Source of the DNA: Rhizobium sp. 18055
GTDB taxonomy: Bacteria > Pseudomonadota > Alphaproteobacteria > Rhizobiales > Rhizobiaceae
DNA: 64,000 nucleotides
Reading direction: 5' to 3'
Assembly: GCF_902706285.1 (NCBI RefSeq)
Contig: NZ_CACSKD010000002.1
Span: 434,001 to 498,000 of the forward strand
Below the pieces are notes generated by a model. That model was not told where the DNA came from. It searched no databases and saw only the letters and a list, made by a program, of their open reading frames with translations. A program made the position numbers and the translations under genes. Shown in pieces: positions 27,565 to 36,197 of the stretch; the first letter of the stretch is position 1, and the number at the start of each line of letters is the position of its first letter.

Positions 27565-28808
27565 GGCTTGTCACCGAAGAAGGTATGGGATGACGGCTTG
27601 ATGATTGAAGATGTCTTCGCCATCGCCGGCGTGGCGAGCGCCGAACCCCCTGCCAGCAGCCCGCCCGCTGACGTGTAGCGCTGTGTCGAGGTCTTAATTG
27701 CCGCACCGTTCGTCTTGGCGATGCGATCGATGACCGATGTCACAACGCGGTCGCCAAATGTGTTTCGAAGCCATTCCGGCATCTGGTTGAGATCAGCCTT
27801 GTGAGCACGCAAAAGCTCAAGCTCGCCAACAAGTTCACGAAGATCGCTCGCAAACAGATTCTGCTGTTGAACGCTCTCTGGCCAACGGTCCGTAAAAACG
27901 TCATCGCTATACTCAGGATTCGTCATATGGAGTTTGAGACCCCTCGCACTAGCGAACGCGATGTCCACGACCATGGAATTGCAGAGGCCGATCAAGGCAT
28001 CGGTCAGCTTCTGACCAGGACGCGAGGTCTTCGCTGCATAGTACGCGAGCATCACCGATGGTGGCATGCGGCCGGTTCGGCGTGGGTCGTCGTATCGGAT
28101 GTTGCGGTAGCGCTTGACCAGTTGCAGAGCAAGTGTCGCCATGCTCTTCACGCCAAAATGGGTTTGGTCGGGAACGTTGTCCACGTCTGCGTCCGCCGCG
28201 AAGCCCATGGTCTCCTGCCAGCGCTTCTGAAAGGCATCGCGGACGACGGTCTCGTTCGGCGTATTCCGCTTGTACCATTCCACAAACGCATAGGCGTTGG
28301 TCGGGACGCGACAATCCTCGCTAGAGGCATTCGGACCCTTAGCATGCATGATGTGGCTTTGGCGATCAGGGTATCCATAGTCCCGGATCACAGGGCTGAT
28401 GTCGAGATGCATGTTGTCGGCATAGTGCAGAGTGATGCAGCGGGTTTGCCGAGTAACCTTGAGGCCGTGGCAATCCACGAGCCCGCGTTCCAGAGTCAGA
28501 AGGACATCAAGCGGAGACATAGTCCGGAAACGCCCGCCCACCTGGGCGATAATGTCGATGTCGTACTCGTCGTCGGTGCCGCGCGTCGAGATCGTGGCGT
28601 CGATCGCCATTGAACCCTGCGGGTAGAAATGTTCGATGTCGCCGTAGAACGAAGCCGTCGCTTCGAGGTGCTTGCGGACCGCTTCGTAGCGACCAACGGC
28701 CTTCGCGTGCAACGAGGGGGGAAGTTGGATCGAGACCGCAATCTCAGCGAGGATGCGATCGGCAGGATCAAGGAACGGGTCGATACCCATCGGAATATTC
28801 ATGTTCAT
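27561..28808 (-). CDS. CBASS CD-NTase (cGAS/DncV-like nucleotidyltransferase)
   Basis: A 415-residue nucleotidyltransferase with the GS motif at 65-66 (YPQGSMAID), metal-binding acids in DEYDIDIIAQV (Asp83, Asp85) and a third Asp at about 136 in MHLDISPV. On phage infection it makes a cyclic oligonucleotide, probably cGAMP-like given its CapV partner. GAAAGG precedes the ATG. It heads the minus-strand operon. The C-terminus ends TFFGDKP, the region an E2-like partner would modify. Confidence 0.92.
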   Translation of the reverse strand: MNMNIPMGIDPFLDPADRILAEIAVSIQLPPSLHAKAVGRYEAVRKHLEATASFYGDIEHFYPQGSMAIDATISTRGTDDEYDIDIIAQVGGRFRTMSPLDVLLTLERGLVDCHGLKVTRQTRCITLHYADNMHLDISPVIRDYGYPDRQSHIMHAKGPNASSEDCRVPTNAYAFVEWYKRNTPNETVVRDAFQKRWQETMGFAADADVDNVPDQTHFGVKSMATLALQLVKRYRNIRYDDPRRTGRMPPSVMLAYYAAKTSRPGQKLTDALIGLCNSMVVDIAFASARGLKLHMTNPEYSDDVFTDRWPESVQQQNLFASDLRELVGELELLRAHKADLNQMPEWLRNTFGDRVVTSVIDRIAKTNGAAIKTSTQRYTSAGGLLAGGSALATPAMAKTSSIIKPSSHTFFGDKP

Positions 28809-28893
28809 GCAGGTTACCTTTCAAGGGTGGTTTCAGGATCGTCTTCATGGTTGCTTTCGTCATTACGGCTCCCTCCAGGTTCGCGCGCCTTTT

Positions 28894-28975
28894 ACTAAAA
28901 GTCTCGCTACTCCGAACAAGATGGGCGTATTGCGTTTCGCTGTCAAGGGGGCTAAAGTTCTCCTACTCCGAACAA
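28894..28975. promoter_or_regulatory. Repeated operator-like sites between CBASS and capH
   Basis: Two ~25-bp direct repeats (28894-28919 and 28951-28975) share CTACTCCGAACAA exactly, 56 bp apart. The second copy also forms GTTC-N9-GAAC. They lie in the 190-bp divergent promoter region and are good candidates for CapH repressor sites. Confidence 0.55.
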
Positions 28976-28997
28976 AAACAAAAAAGTGGAAAACCCC

Positions 28998-29327
28998 ATG
29001 GCCACGGTAAATTTTGGAAGCCGCATCAAAGAGTTAAGAACCCAAAAAGGCATGACGCTCGATCAGTTGGCGGCGGCTACCGGCTCGTCCAAGAGCTATA
29101 TCTGGGAACTTGAGAACAAAAACCCGCCCCGACCGTCCGCTGAAAAGCTTGCTGAGATCGCGAGCGTTCTAGGCGTTACCACCGACTACCTTATCGGCCG
29201 CGAAGCAGTCACGCTGGAAGACGCCAAGGACAAAGCGTTCTTCCGCGAGTACAGCAATATGCCCGAAGAAACCCGCGACCAGCTACGGCAATTCGCCAAA
29301 ATTCTGAGCGGGAAAACGTCGGAATGA
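28998..29327 (+). CDS. capH: CapH-like HTH repressor of CBASS
   Basis: A 109-residue XRE-family regulator: helix-turn-helix in IKELRTQKGMTLDQLAAATG...SYIWELENKN, followed by a short dimerisation tail. ATG 28998 is preferred over a GTG four codons upstream. It overlaps the metallopeptidase gene by 4 bp. HTH plus ImmA/IrrE peptidase next to a CBASS operon is the described CapH-CapP regulatory pair. Confidence 0.85.
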   Translation: MATVNFGSRIKELRTQKGMTLDQLAAATGSSKSYIWELENKNPPRPSAEKLAEIASVLGVTTDYLIGREAVTLEDAKDKAFFREYSNMPEETRDQLRQFAKILSGKTSE

Positions 29328-30223
29328 TCAAGTCGCCCCGCGCGGTCGCCAACAACATCACGCTCATGCTCAATCAGGTGCTCGGAGCGAACAGGTTCGA
29401 CCGCGGGCCGGTAAACGTCGAACAGCTTGCTCTGGAATATACGCGGAGCATCTCCCCGGACAGTTACATCGAGCGTGTTGAAGGCTACGACCTTGTTGGT
29501 TTCGAAGGCGCGCTCGTGCCCGGAGAGACCTTGCCGCGCAGGTGGGGCATCATGTTCGACAAGAAGCAGAACCCTGGCCGGCGTGCGTATACCATTGGAC
29601 ACGAACTGGGGCACTTCATGCTCCACCGCCAGCTAGTTGACGACGAGCCAGATTTCAACGGTGGCTTCCGTTGCTCCAAGGAGGCGGTGGAACTCGGTGT
29701 CGGACGTGACATCGAGAAGGAGGCGAATGACTTCGCAGCAAACTTACTGATGCCCTTTGACGACTTTCGCCGGACGATCCCGTCCGACGAACTGGCCGAC
29801 CTCCAGCGAATTAGCGACGCGGCGACTAGGTATGGCGTCTCCCTGACGGCGGCGGCCCTACGCTGGCTCGACTACACCAACACTCGAGCAATCCTGATTT
29901 CCTCCAACGACGGTTTCGCCAAATGGGCGAAGCCAAGCGCCGCAGCGCTGAAGTCGGGCCGCTACATACGGACGAAGGCGGAAACATTTGAGATGCCTTC
30001 GCAATCGCTTGCAGTCAGCGACGTCCAGCCAGAAGAAGCCCTTGCGGGCGTTCGACAGCGCGCCGGTGTTTGGTTCCCAGAGCCTGTAGTCGAAATGTGC
30101 ATGAAGACCGACAAGTACGGATTCGAGCTGACCCTTCTGCATTTTGAAGGAAGAGCGGCAGCCTATCAGGCTGAGGACGACGAACTTGGAGATACATACG
30201 CTCGCTTCTTCGAGGCCAATTAA
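29324..30223 (+). CDS. capP: CapP-like ImmA/IrrE metallopeptidase
   Basis: A 299-residue zinc peptidase: HELGH at 93-97 with a downstream Glu ligand in EKEANDFAANLLMP. The C-terminal half resembles a GAF-like sensor region and is otherwise unassigned. In the known system CapP is stimulated by single-stranded DNA and cleaves CapH, releasing CBASS expression after damage. Translationally coupled to capH by ATGA. Confidence 0.87.
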   Translation: MIKSPRAVANNITLMLNQVLGANRFDRGPVNVEQLALEYTRSISPDSYIERVEGYDLVGFEGALVPGETLPRRWGIMFDKKQNPGRRAYTIGHELGHFMLHRQLVDDEPDFNGGFRCSKEAVELGVGRDIEKEANDFAANLLMPFDDFRRTIPSDELADLQRISDAATRYGVSLTAAALRWLDYTNTRAILISSNDGFAKWAKPSAAALKSGRYIRTKAETFEMPSQSLAVSDVQPEEALAGVRQRAGVWFPEPVVEMCMKTDKYGFELTLLHFEGRAAAYQAEDDELGDTYARFFEAN

Positions 30224-30241
30224 GAAAACACGTACGAAAGC

Positions 30242-30267
30242 GGCCTATGACCCGTAGGTCATAGGCC
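30242..30267. terminator. Hairpin after capP
   Basis: A perfect 11-bp stem (GGCCTATGACC / GGTCATAGGCC, loop CGTA) lies 18 bp past the capP stop. There is no T-run on the plus side, so termination is inferred from position. Confidence 0.55.
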
Positions 30268-30546
30268 AGTCACAGTGATTGCGTGCACGTAGGCCTCTTT
30301 TGACACGCCCGAAGCGGCAGACGGGAGATCGGTTGCGCTCGAGCGCCGCCGACCGTGCATCATGGCGAGGTGCCATGCTTCGAACAGGTGATCAACCTCG
30401 TCCTCAGCAATGAGAACATATGAAGAACACATGACCATGTCAACGAGATTTGTTGAATGATTTCCGGAGGATGAAAAGACCTGGCGTCCACTATTCCTGT
30501 CTCGGCCGTCGAGGGAGGAATGACCCATCAATACGGAGGTCGTCGG
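30268..30546. other. Intergenic region with a doubtful minus-strand frame
   Basis: About 280 bp. A minus-strand frame (ending at 30259) reads MVMCSSYVLIAEDEVDHLFEAWHLAMM and looks partly protein-like, but it has no ribosome site and runs back over the metallophosphoesterase. I do not call it a gene. Confidence 0.3.
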
Positions 30547-31311
30547 GTGACGAGAATTCTGGCCTGTTCCGATATCCACAACAACGTCAAAGCTGTCCAG
30601 CAGCTGCGGGCTCGAGAAGCGAACGACTTCGACGCCGTGATCGTGGCGGGCGATATCGGAAGCGAAAAGACCGGCGAGATTTTCGAAGTGTTCCAGACGT
30701 TCGATTGCCCGGTTCTCTATGTCTTCGGAAACTGGGATCGCCGCCTCGGATATCGAGAGAGCTTTGGCGAGCGCTGCCATCACATACATCTGTCGCCATA
30801 CCCGGTTGGCGACCTCAGCATTGTCGGCGAAACGATCGACGGCCTCGATCCTGATTGGGATGGCGTTGATCGGGGAGATGACCCCGGAGCCATCGCCGCC
30901 GCCCGACAGCTCCATTTTGACCGCCAGCGTGCCAAGCTGTCAGCCATCGTCGCCGCCCACCGACCAGAGAGGGCAATCGTCGTAAGCCACTATAGGCTGA
31001 CCAGGACACAGACATTCCTTCCGGGTGTCCCGCTCTGCCTGTTCGGTCATATCCATCGTTTCGAGGATGTCACTTATCGGGGGCAGCGGTTCGTAAACGT
31101 CAGCGCTCTCGACAAGAAAGTTATGGTTGAAAAGAAAGGGCAGCGCGCCACGCCTGGCGACTACCGGTATCTGAACGACGGAAGCTATGTCGTCATCACA
31201 CACACCGAGCGTGAAGGGTTCGTAGTCGAACCCCGGCGCTTTGATCCCGAGTTCTCAGGCTGGGAACGGATCGACGGCATATTTCATTCTTCGGCGACCG
31301 AGGTAGAGTGA
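30547..31311 (+). CDS. Calcineurin-like metallophosphoesterase
   Basis: A 254-residue protein with the whole motif set: CSDIHNN, AGDIG, FGNWDRR (GNxD), a later His in VVSHYR and GHIH. It hydrolyses phosphoesters using two metals. GTG 30547 has GGAGG upstream; an earlier ATG (30520) has none. The last residues (FHSSATEVE) and the following 150 bp recur near 34.9 kb, a sign of local duplication. Confidence 0.85.
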   Translation: MTRILACSDIHNNVKAVQQLRAREANDFDAVIVAGDIGSEKTGEIFEVFQTFDCPVLYVFGNWDRRLGYRESFGERCHHIHLSPYPVGDLSIVGETIDGLDPDWDGVDRGDDPGAIAAARQLHFDRQRAKLSAIVAAHRPERAIVVSHYRLTRTQTFLPGVPLCLFGHIHRFEDVTYRGQRFVNVSALDKKVMVEKKGQRATPGDYRYLNDGSYVVITHTEREGFVVEPRRFDPEFSGWERIDGIFHSSATEVE

Positions 31312-31465
31312 GCCGACATCGAAGAGCCGCCGCGTGCGTTCCCAGAAAACGAGGCACAATGGCTGCGAAACTTTCGATCCGACTGTTCGACACGTTCGCC
31401 AAGAGGCTTGCCTTTAAGGTTTCAACACCTGGCGTTCGATCGCCGATGCCGTCGCGCAACTTCTG
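31273..31465 (+). repeat. Duplicated segment, copy 1
   Basis: About 190 bp, roughly 70 percent like 34902-35095. It covers the last codons of the metallophosphoesterase and the start of a following gene. The two copies bracket the luxR and PLP-enzyme genes. Confidence 0.7.
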
Positions 31466-31496
31466 GTCCAATGCTGATGTCGCTCGTCCGGGCTAA
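31359..31496 (+). pseudogene. Truncated copy of the gene at 34988
   Basis: A 45-residue frame beginning MAAKLSIRLFDTFAKRLAF and VSTPGVR, matching the N-terminus of the protein at 34988 with mostly third-position differences, then diverging. It is the stump of a paralogue. The following 300 bp up to 31799 shows no gene, only ATTCGA-rich short repeats at about 31588-31631. Confidence 0.6.
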
Positions 31497-31799
31497 CGAT
31501 TCGGCTATCCGAAGGGCGGGCTAGGCCAGAAATACGGCTAAACCAACAGTGAGGTGTTTCACTGAGGAGTCGCTAATTGGCGAGTGCGGGATTCGACCAA
31601 TTCGATTCGACCTTCCTCGAATTCGAACATTCACCGATGATTACGCGACGAGCGCAGCCGCGATCAAGTAAAGGGCTCCAATTGGGGCGGCCGGGTTAAG
31701 GTTAAAATAGATTAAACGGACACATCCAATTTGCTGATATGCATTATATTTAACCATTGGTAAGCTCCTGCTAGACACTTCAGGAGCCGGGGCCCTCCA

Positions 31800-32909
31800 T
31801 TGGAATATACTGACGCTATTGGCAAGTTCTATGAAGCGGCTGCCAACCCGGATATGTGGTCCGAGGCGCTCGAAACGTTGTCCGCTGCCGTCGGTTGTCG
31901 CGGCGCATTGTTGACAACGCCGGTCTTTGTGCCTGGCGGATTGGTGCACACCAGTAGCTTGCGGGAGGCCGTCGAGCAGTTCTTCGAACAGGGCTGGTAC
32001 AAGAGCGATCTTCGCAATTCTGCCGTCAAACCGCATCACTGGCGCAATGGCTTCTTCAGTGACCACTCCTTATTCACCGATGCCGAGATGGCAAAGAGCG
32101 ACTACTACGAGGACTTTGCCCGTACCGCCGACGTGCCGTGGTTTGCAGCAGGTCGTTTGATGGGCGAGTTAACCAGTGACGCTATCTCAATCTCGTTACA
32201 GCGAAACGCAAGCGAGGGAGCATTCGGACTTACGGAAATCTCAGGGCTGAATAGGCTTCTACCGCGCCTGCAGCCCAGTATGGTCTTGGCAAGTCGACTG
32301 GCAGACATGAAGGGCAAGGCGTTGATGGAGGGATTGCAGCTCGCGCGGCAGCCATCCGTCCTCCTCAGGCCGAATGGAATTGTCGCCTATATCAACCCTG
32401 CCGCCGAGGCGCTCTTGGGTGGACGCCTATCGCTCCGGCGACAGAAGCTGATTGCGACCCACCTGTCGGACAATAAGCGACTGCAGACATTGATCGATGA
32501 GGCCTGCGCTGCCGCGAGCAGCTTCACAAGCGCGATGCCGCAGCTCCGCCCTTTCATCCTGTCAAATGCCGACCAGGAGGGTCGCCTGATGGTAACGGCG
32601 GCACCGTTGCGTCGAACGGCCTCGGACGTTGTCGCGTTCACGGGGGCGATCCTGATGTTCAGCGATCTCGACTCCCAGGTGAGGCTACCCGTCGACGTTC
32701 TCCAGTCGGCATTCGATCTGACCAACCGAGAAGCATCTGTGATGACCCTCCTTGGTGAAGAGCAGACGGTTCAAGAGATCGGGGCGACTCTCGGCATTGC
32801 CAACGAGACCGTGCGGCATCATGTAAAGACGATTTTCACCAAGACTGGCTGCAGCAGGCAGAGCGAAGTTGTAGCGCTATGCTTCCGAATTCATAACGTC
32901 GTGAGGTAG
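31800..32909 (+). CDS. LuxR family transcriptional regulator
   Basis: A 369-residue protein with an N-terminal ligand/PAS-like region (IVAYINPAAEALLGG) and a C-terminal LuxR helix-turn-helix (LTNREASVMTLLGEEQTVQEIGATLGIANETVRHHVKTIFTKTG). It starts with TTG and an AGGAG some 13 bases upstream, so the start is uncertain. The ligand is unknown. It lies upstream of a small secreted protein and an alpha-oxoamine-synthase-like enzyme on the same strand, which it may regulate. Confidence 0.85.
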   Translation: MEYTDAIGKFYEAAANPDMWSEALETLSAAVGCRGALLTTPVFVPGGLVHTSSLREAVEQFFEQGWYKSDLRNSAVKPHHWRNGFFSDHSLFTDAEMAKSDYYEDFARTADVPWFAAGRLMGELTSDAISISLQRNASEGAFGLTEISGLNRLLPRLQPSMVLASRLADMKGKALMEGLQLARQPSVLLRPNGIVAYINPAAEALLGGRLSLRRQKLIATHLSDNKRLQTLIDEACAAASSFTSAMPQLRPFILSNADQEGRLMVTAAPLRRTASDVVAFTGAILMFSDLDSQVRLPVDVLQSAFDLTNREASVMTLLGEEQTVQEIGATLGIANETVRHHVKTIFTKTGCSRQSEVVALCFRIHNVVR

Positions 32910-33103
32910 GTCCGCGCGTTACCGTGCTGCCGGTGTCCTTGAAACCCTAGCTCGCCGTGATGTGCACGCTCGATAGCTCTGCCTACAGGCACTAGCGACC
33001 TCGTAAAACAGCCTTGGGTCTGAACTGACCCATTTGGGTGAAGCGCCAACCCATTGAGTTGCCTTACATCTCTCACGTGTCAGTAAAGCCAAGGGGTTGG
33101 GCA

Positions 33104-33421
33104 ATGAGATTTTCCGCACTGGTAATCGCCGCTATAGCAATTCTTTCGGCATCCGCCTCGTTTGCGGGTGATCTCGACGGGACATGGACGGGCAAATGGG
33201 GCGACAAGGCCTCTGCAAAAGTCAGCGTCTCCGGAGACAAGGTGACGTCTTACTACTACCAAGGAAGCCCTCAAAAGATCGGCTCCACGAAAGCCTCCAA
33301 GACCGGCGTCTCGTTTGGGTCGGGATATACCGTGAAGGTCACTCTCACCGGCAAAAACACCGCCCACGCTTCATACCGCTCCGACAGGGGATCGGCTGAG
33401 GCAGAACTCGTCCGGAAGTGA
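33104..33421 (+). CDS. Small secreted protein
   Basis: A 105-residue protein with a clear signal peptide (MRFSALVIAAIAILSASASFAG) and a beta-rich mature part (LDGTWTGKWGDKASAKVSV). AAGGGG precedes the ATG. The GTWTGKW start resembles small periplasmic beta-barrel proteins, but no function can be given. Confidence 0.75.
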   Translation: MRFSALVIAAIAILSASASFAGDLDGTWTGKWGDKASAKVSVSGDKVTSYYYQGSPQKIGSTKASKTGVSFGSGYTVKVTLTGKNTAHASYRSDRGSAEAELVRK

Positions 33422-33517
33422 TCGCTAGATAGTCAACGACGCCCGAGGTGAACAGCTTCGGGTGTTGCTTGACTTTCACAGCCAAACACTTCGCCCGACG
33501 TGTTGAAAGGAACCTCC

Positions 33518-34840
33518 GTGGACGATCTATCTGTGACAGCGCTGTCTCCAGCATCTGAAAATCTAGAAGCAGAACTCGCGGGAGCAAACCGCCAGATTGG
33601 TTTGGTGCGCAAGCAGTGCCTCGAAATGGGAGTGCGCGATATAGCGTCTGTTGCCGCCGCGTACCACGAATTGAAGCAGCAGCAGACAGCCTCCAAGGTC
33701 TGGTGCTATGACAATTTCACCGTCGCAGGCAGCAACTCATCCGGGATCGTCAAAAGCGATGTTCACTCCGATGAACGAGAGTGCATCGTGTGGCCAATCA
33801 ACCACTACCTTGGTCTCAATCGCCACTCGAAAGTCATAGAGGCCGCCATCGAAGCGGTTAGAGAATTCGGCACCGGTTGCGGAACGTCCGCAATGAGCGG
33901 CGGGCACAATCGTCTTCACAAGGAACTTGAGAAAAAACTCGCGGTTTGGCTTGGCAAAGAAAGTGCCTTGCTCTTCCCTACAGGCTACAGCGCGAACGTC
34001 GGCGCAATATCGGGCCTTGCAAAGGGGCCGTCCTGTTTTGTGCTGTTTGATCGCGAATGTCACGCATCGATTATTGATGGCATCAAGCTCTCCGGTGCCA
34101 AGTACCTGCCCTTCCGACATAACGACGCCCGCGACCTCGCTCGAAAGCTCGAAAAACACGCGGCAGGCTTCGAGAACATCTTGGTCATTGTTGAGTCCGT
34201 GTACTCAATGTCCGGTGAGGAAGCGTGCCTGCAAGAAATCTGCGACCTCAAGAGCCACCACAATTTTTTGCTTTTCGTCGACGAGGCGCACTCCTTCGGT
34301 CTTTACGAAGAACGAACGCTCTGCTCGAAGCTCGGCTTATCTGATCAGGTCGATTTTGTGATGACAACATTGTCGAAGAGCACCGCATCAATCGGCGGCG
34401 TCGTGGCTTGCAACCACGCCTTTAAAACCATGTTGCAAGTCGAGGCGAACGCCTACCTTTTCCAAGCTGCAATCCCTCCCGCTGACGCCGCCGCGATCCT
34501 AGCCGCCATGGATGTCATAGAGAGCAGACCGGACCTTCTAATGTCGCTATGGGGTAAAGTCGACTACATGCGCCGTCGGCTTCGCAATCTTGGGTTTGAT
34601 GTCGGAAATGGTACGAGCCCGATTATTCCCGTATTTGTTCGTGATTCCGATACACTCCTGAAGCTTGGCCAGGATATGTTTGAAAACGGCATTTTTACCA
34701 CTGCCGTGGCCTACCCAGTAGTGAAGCATTCAGAGGTCCGCTTCCGGTTTATTCTGAATGAATCGCATTCCTTCGAACAAATAGACCACACGATTGATGT
34801 CCTGCATCGCCTCGGTCAAAGTTACGGGCTGATAGGGTAG
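33518..34840 (+). CDS. Alpha-oxoamine synthase-like PLP enzyme
   Basis: A 440-residue class II aminotransferase-fold protein. GTG 33518 has AAAGGA upstream. The core follows the KBL / AONS / serine palmitoyltransferase / CqsA family: NHYLGLNRHSKVIEAA, GTSAMSGGHNRLHKELE, LFVDEAHSFGLY and the PLP-lysine in TTLSKSTASIGG. The family condenses an amino acid with an acyl-CoA. The product here is unknown; CqsA-type signal synthesis, a lipid base or an aminoketone are all possible. An N-terminal extension of about 60 residues is unusual. Confidence 0.82.
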   Translation: MDDLSVTALSPASENLEAELAGANRQIGLVRKQCLEMGVRDIASVAAAYHELKQQQTASKVWCYDNFTVAGSNSSGIVKSDVHSDERECIVWPINHYLGLNRHSKVIEAAIEAVREFGTGCGTSAMSGGHNRLHKELEKKLAVWLGKESALLFPTGYSANVGAISGLAKGPSCFVLFDRECHASIIDGIKLSGAKYLPFRHNDARDLARKLEKHAAGFENILVIVESVYSMSGEEACLQEICDLKSHHNFLLFVDEAHSFGLYEERTLCSKLGLSDQVDFVMTTLSKSTASIGGVVACNHAFKTMLQVEANAYLFQAAIPPADAAAILAAMDVIESRPDLLMSLWGKVDYMRRRLRNLGFDVGNGTSPIIPVFVRDSDTLLKLGQDMFENGIFTTAVAYPVVKHSEVRFRFILNESHSFEQIDHTIDVLHRLGQSYGLIG

Positions 34841-34901
34841 GTAAATGCATAAAAATTCGGACTCTGGCGAACAAAATGAGACGCCGCTACGCGATTCGTC
34901 G

Positions 34902-35095
34902 GACGGCATGTTCAATTCCTCGGCGACCGAGGAAGGGTAGGCCCACAGCGAGGAGCGTCGCTAACGCGCTCTAGAAAACGGGGTGCGATGGCTGCCAGTT
35001 TATCTATCGGATTGTTAGACACCTTCGCGGAGACGCTTGCCGTAAAGGTTTCGACACCCGGCGTTCGACCCGTCGATGCAGTCGAGCAACTTCTG
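34902..35095 (+). repeat. Duplicated segment, copy 2
   Basis: It matches 31273-31465. It contains the last 12 codons of a lost metallophosphoesterase copy (DGMFNSSATEEG then stop) and the start of the intact gene at 34988. Confidence 0.7.
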
Positions 35096-35680
35096 ACTGA
35101 GACCTTCATCCAAAACCTCACGACCTCGCCGGACCTGCAGCTGCTCGAGGCTCCCGCCATCAAGCTTCACGCGATGTACTACGCTGATCGCGGCGCAACA
35201 CTCGCGCGCCTCGCAATTGATGGATATGCGACGTGGCACGTTGAGTTGGCATTCTCGACCGCGCTCGAGAATGCGCTGGATGATTTGAACGTCGTTGCTG
35301 TCGGCCTTGAGCTGAGGCCGATAAGCTATGGGTTCGAAAGCCGAGCCCATCGTTTTTCGACCAAGAGGCTCAAGAGTCAGGCCAACCACGTTATCCGGCT
35401 GAACCACGTCGTCATCCCGCCGGCTGTCTTCGCTAACACGCTTCACTGCTTGGGCGCGATGCCGGCATTGGAGCAGCCTTACGTCGCCAATCCACGGCCA
35501 GGGCCTCGGTCGCAGGGCTACAGTCACGGCATCCAAGGCTTCGAATTCGTTTCGTTCGATCACGTCGCCCCCGGGGACAGGCACTTGTGTTCATGCGCTC
35601 GACCGGCCATCGAGAAGATGACGGCCGCGGCGCGCGGGATGGCCGGGACATACAGCGTAGTTCGTGGCCGCATCAGCTGA
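34988..35680 (+). CDS. Unknown protein
   Basis: A 230-residue frame. The 27 N-terminal residues are conserved in the truncated copy at 31359 with mainly synonymous changes, so this frame really is translated. No known domain; FANTLHCLGAMPALEQP and SYGFESRAHRFSTKRL are typical stretches. It ends in a basic tail (GTYSVVRGRIS). After it, 35681-35997 holds only a 21-codon fragment and no gene. Confidence 0.5.
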   Translation: MAASLSIGLLDTFAETLAVKVSTPGVRPVDAVEQLLTETFIQNLTTSPDLQLLEAPAIKLHAMYYADRGATLARLAIDGYATWHVELAFSTALENALDDLNVVAVGLELRPISYGFESRAHRFSTKRLKSQANHVIRLNHVVIPPAVFANTLHCLGAMPALEQPYVANPRPGPRSQGYSHGIQGFEFVSFDHVAPGDRHLCSCARPAIEKMTAAARGMAGTYSVVRGRIS

Positions 35681-35997
35681 TCCGACTGCAATCGAACGTT
35701 CCCTTTAAGGATGCCTGTCCCGTATGGACCCTGCATACGTGCCTTGGAATTTTGCGGAGGCGATCATGGGTTCGGACTGGGACAGCTGACCTCGTTACAC
35801 ACAGCGCCACTAAGGCGATGGGCCGGGTCGAGTACCTATCTCCACCCGCCTGATCGCGTGAACTTTTGACTTCAGGCTCTCCGGTGCGTTACCTTTTTCA
35901 GCAGCTCCGCCTAAGGCTGGCCTCCCAGGCGCAGTTGGCCTGTTAGGTGTCGGAGACTGCCTTCACGTGCGGTGGGGGAAGCTCAAGGAGATAAGCA

Positions 35998-36144
35998 ATG
36001 TCCATTCCTGCCGATGATGTTTTCGCTGAGACGATGTCAGCCGATATGATCGAGGCGTCCGACCGTCGGACCCAGGAACTGAACGAGGACTACGAAGCTT
36101 TTCAGAAAAACAGAGAAAACACGAAGCGCTCGCGCAAATCGTAA
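35998..36144 (+). CDS. Small acidic/helical protein (48 aa)
   Basis: ATG 35998 is preceded by AAGGAGAT at ideal spacing. The 48-residue product (MSIPADDVFAETMS... ending RENTKRSRKS) is one charged helix with a basic tail. No family recognised. Confidence 0.55.
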   Translation: MSIPADDVFAETMSADMIEASDRRTQELNEDYEAFQKNRENTKRSRKS

Positions 36145-36197
36145 ATGCTTTTTGTTTGCCCGTTAGATGCCCGCCACCGCCGAGAGGCAGGCGGGCA

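Noticed and set aside
28961..28975. LexA-like box (GTTC...GAAC) upstream of capH
   Set aside because: Spacing is 9 and the halves are inverted, unlike the direct GTTC-N7-GTTC box; more likely a CapH site.
30259..30915. 218-codon minus-strand frame over the metallophosphoesterase
   Set aside because: Mostly antisense to a gene with all five phosphoesterase motifs; no ribosome site.
35015..35584. 189-codon minus-strand frame opposite the gene at 34988
   Set aside because: The plus-strand N-terminus is conserved with synonymous changes in the second copy, so the plus frame is the coding one.
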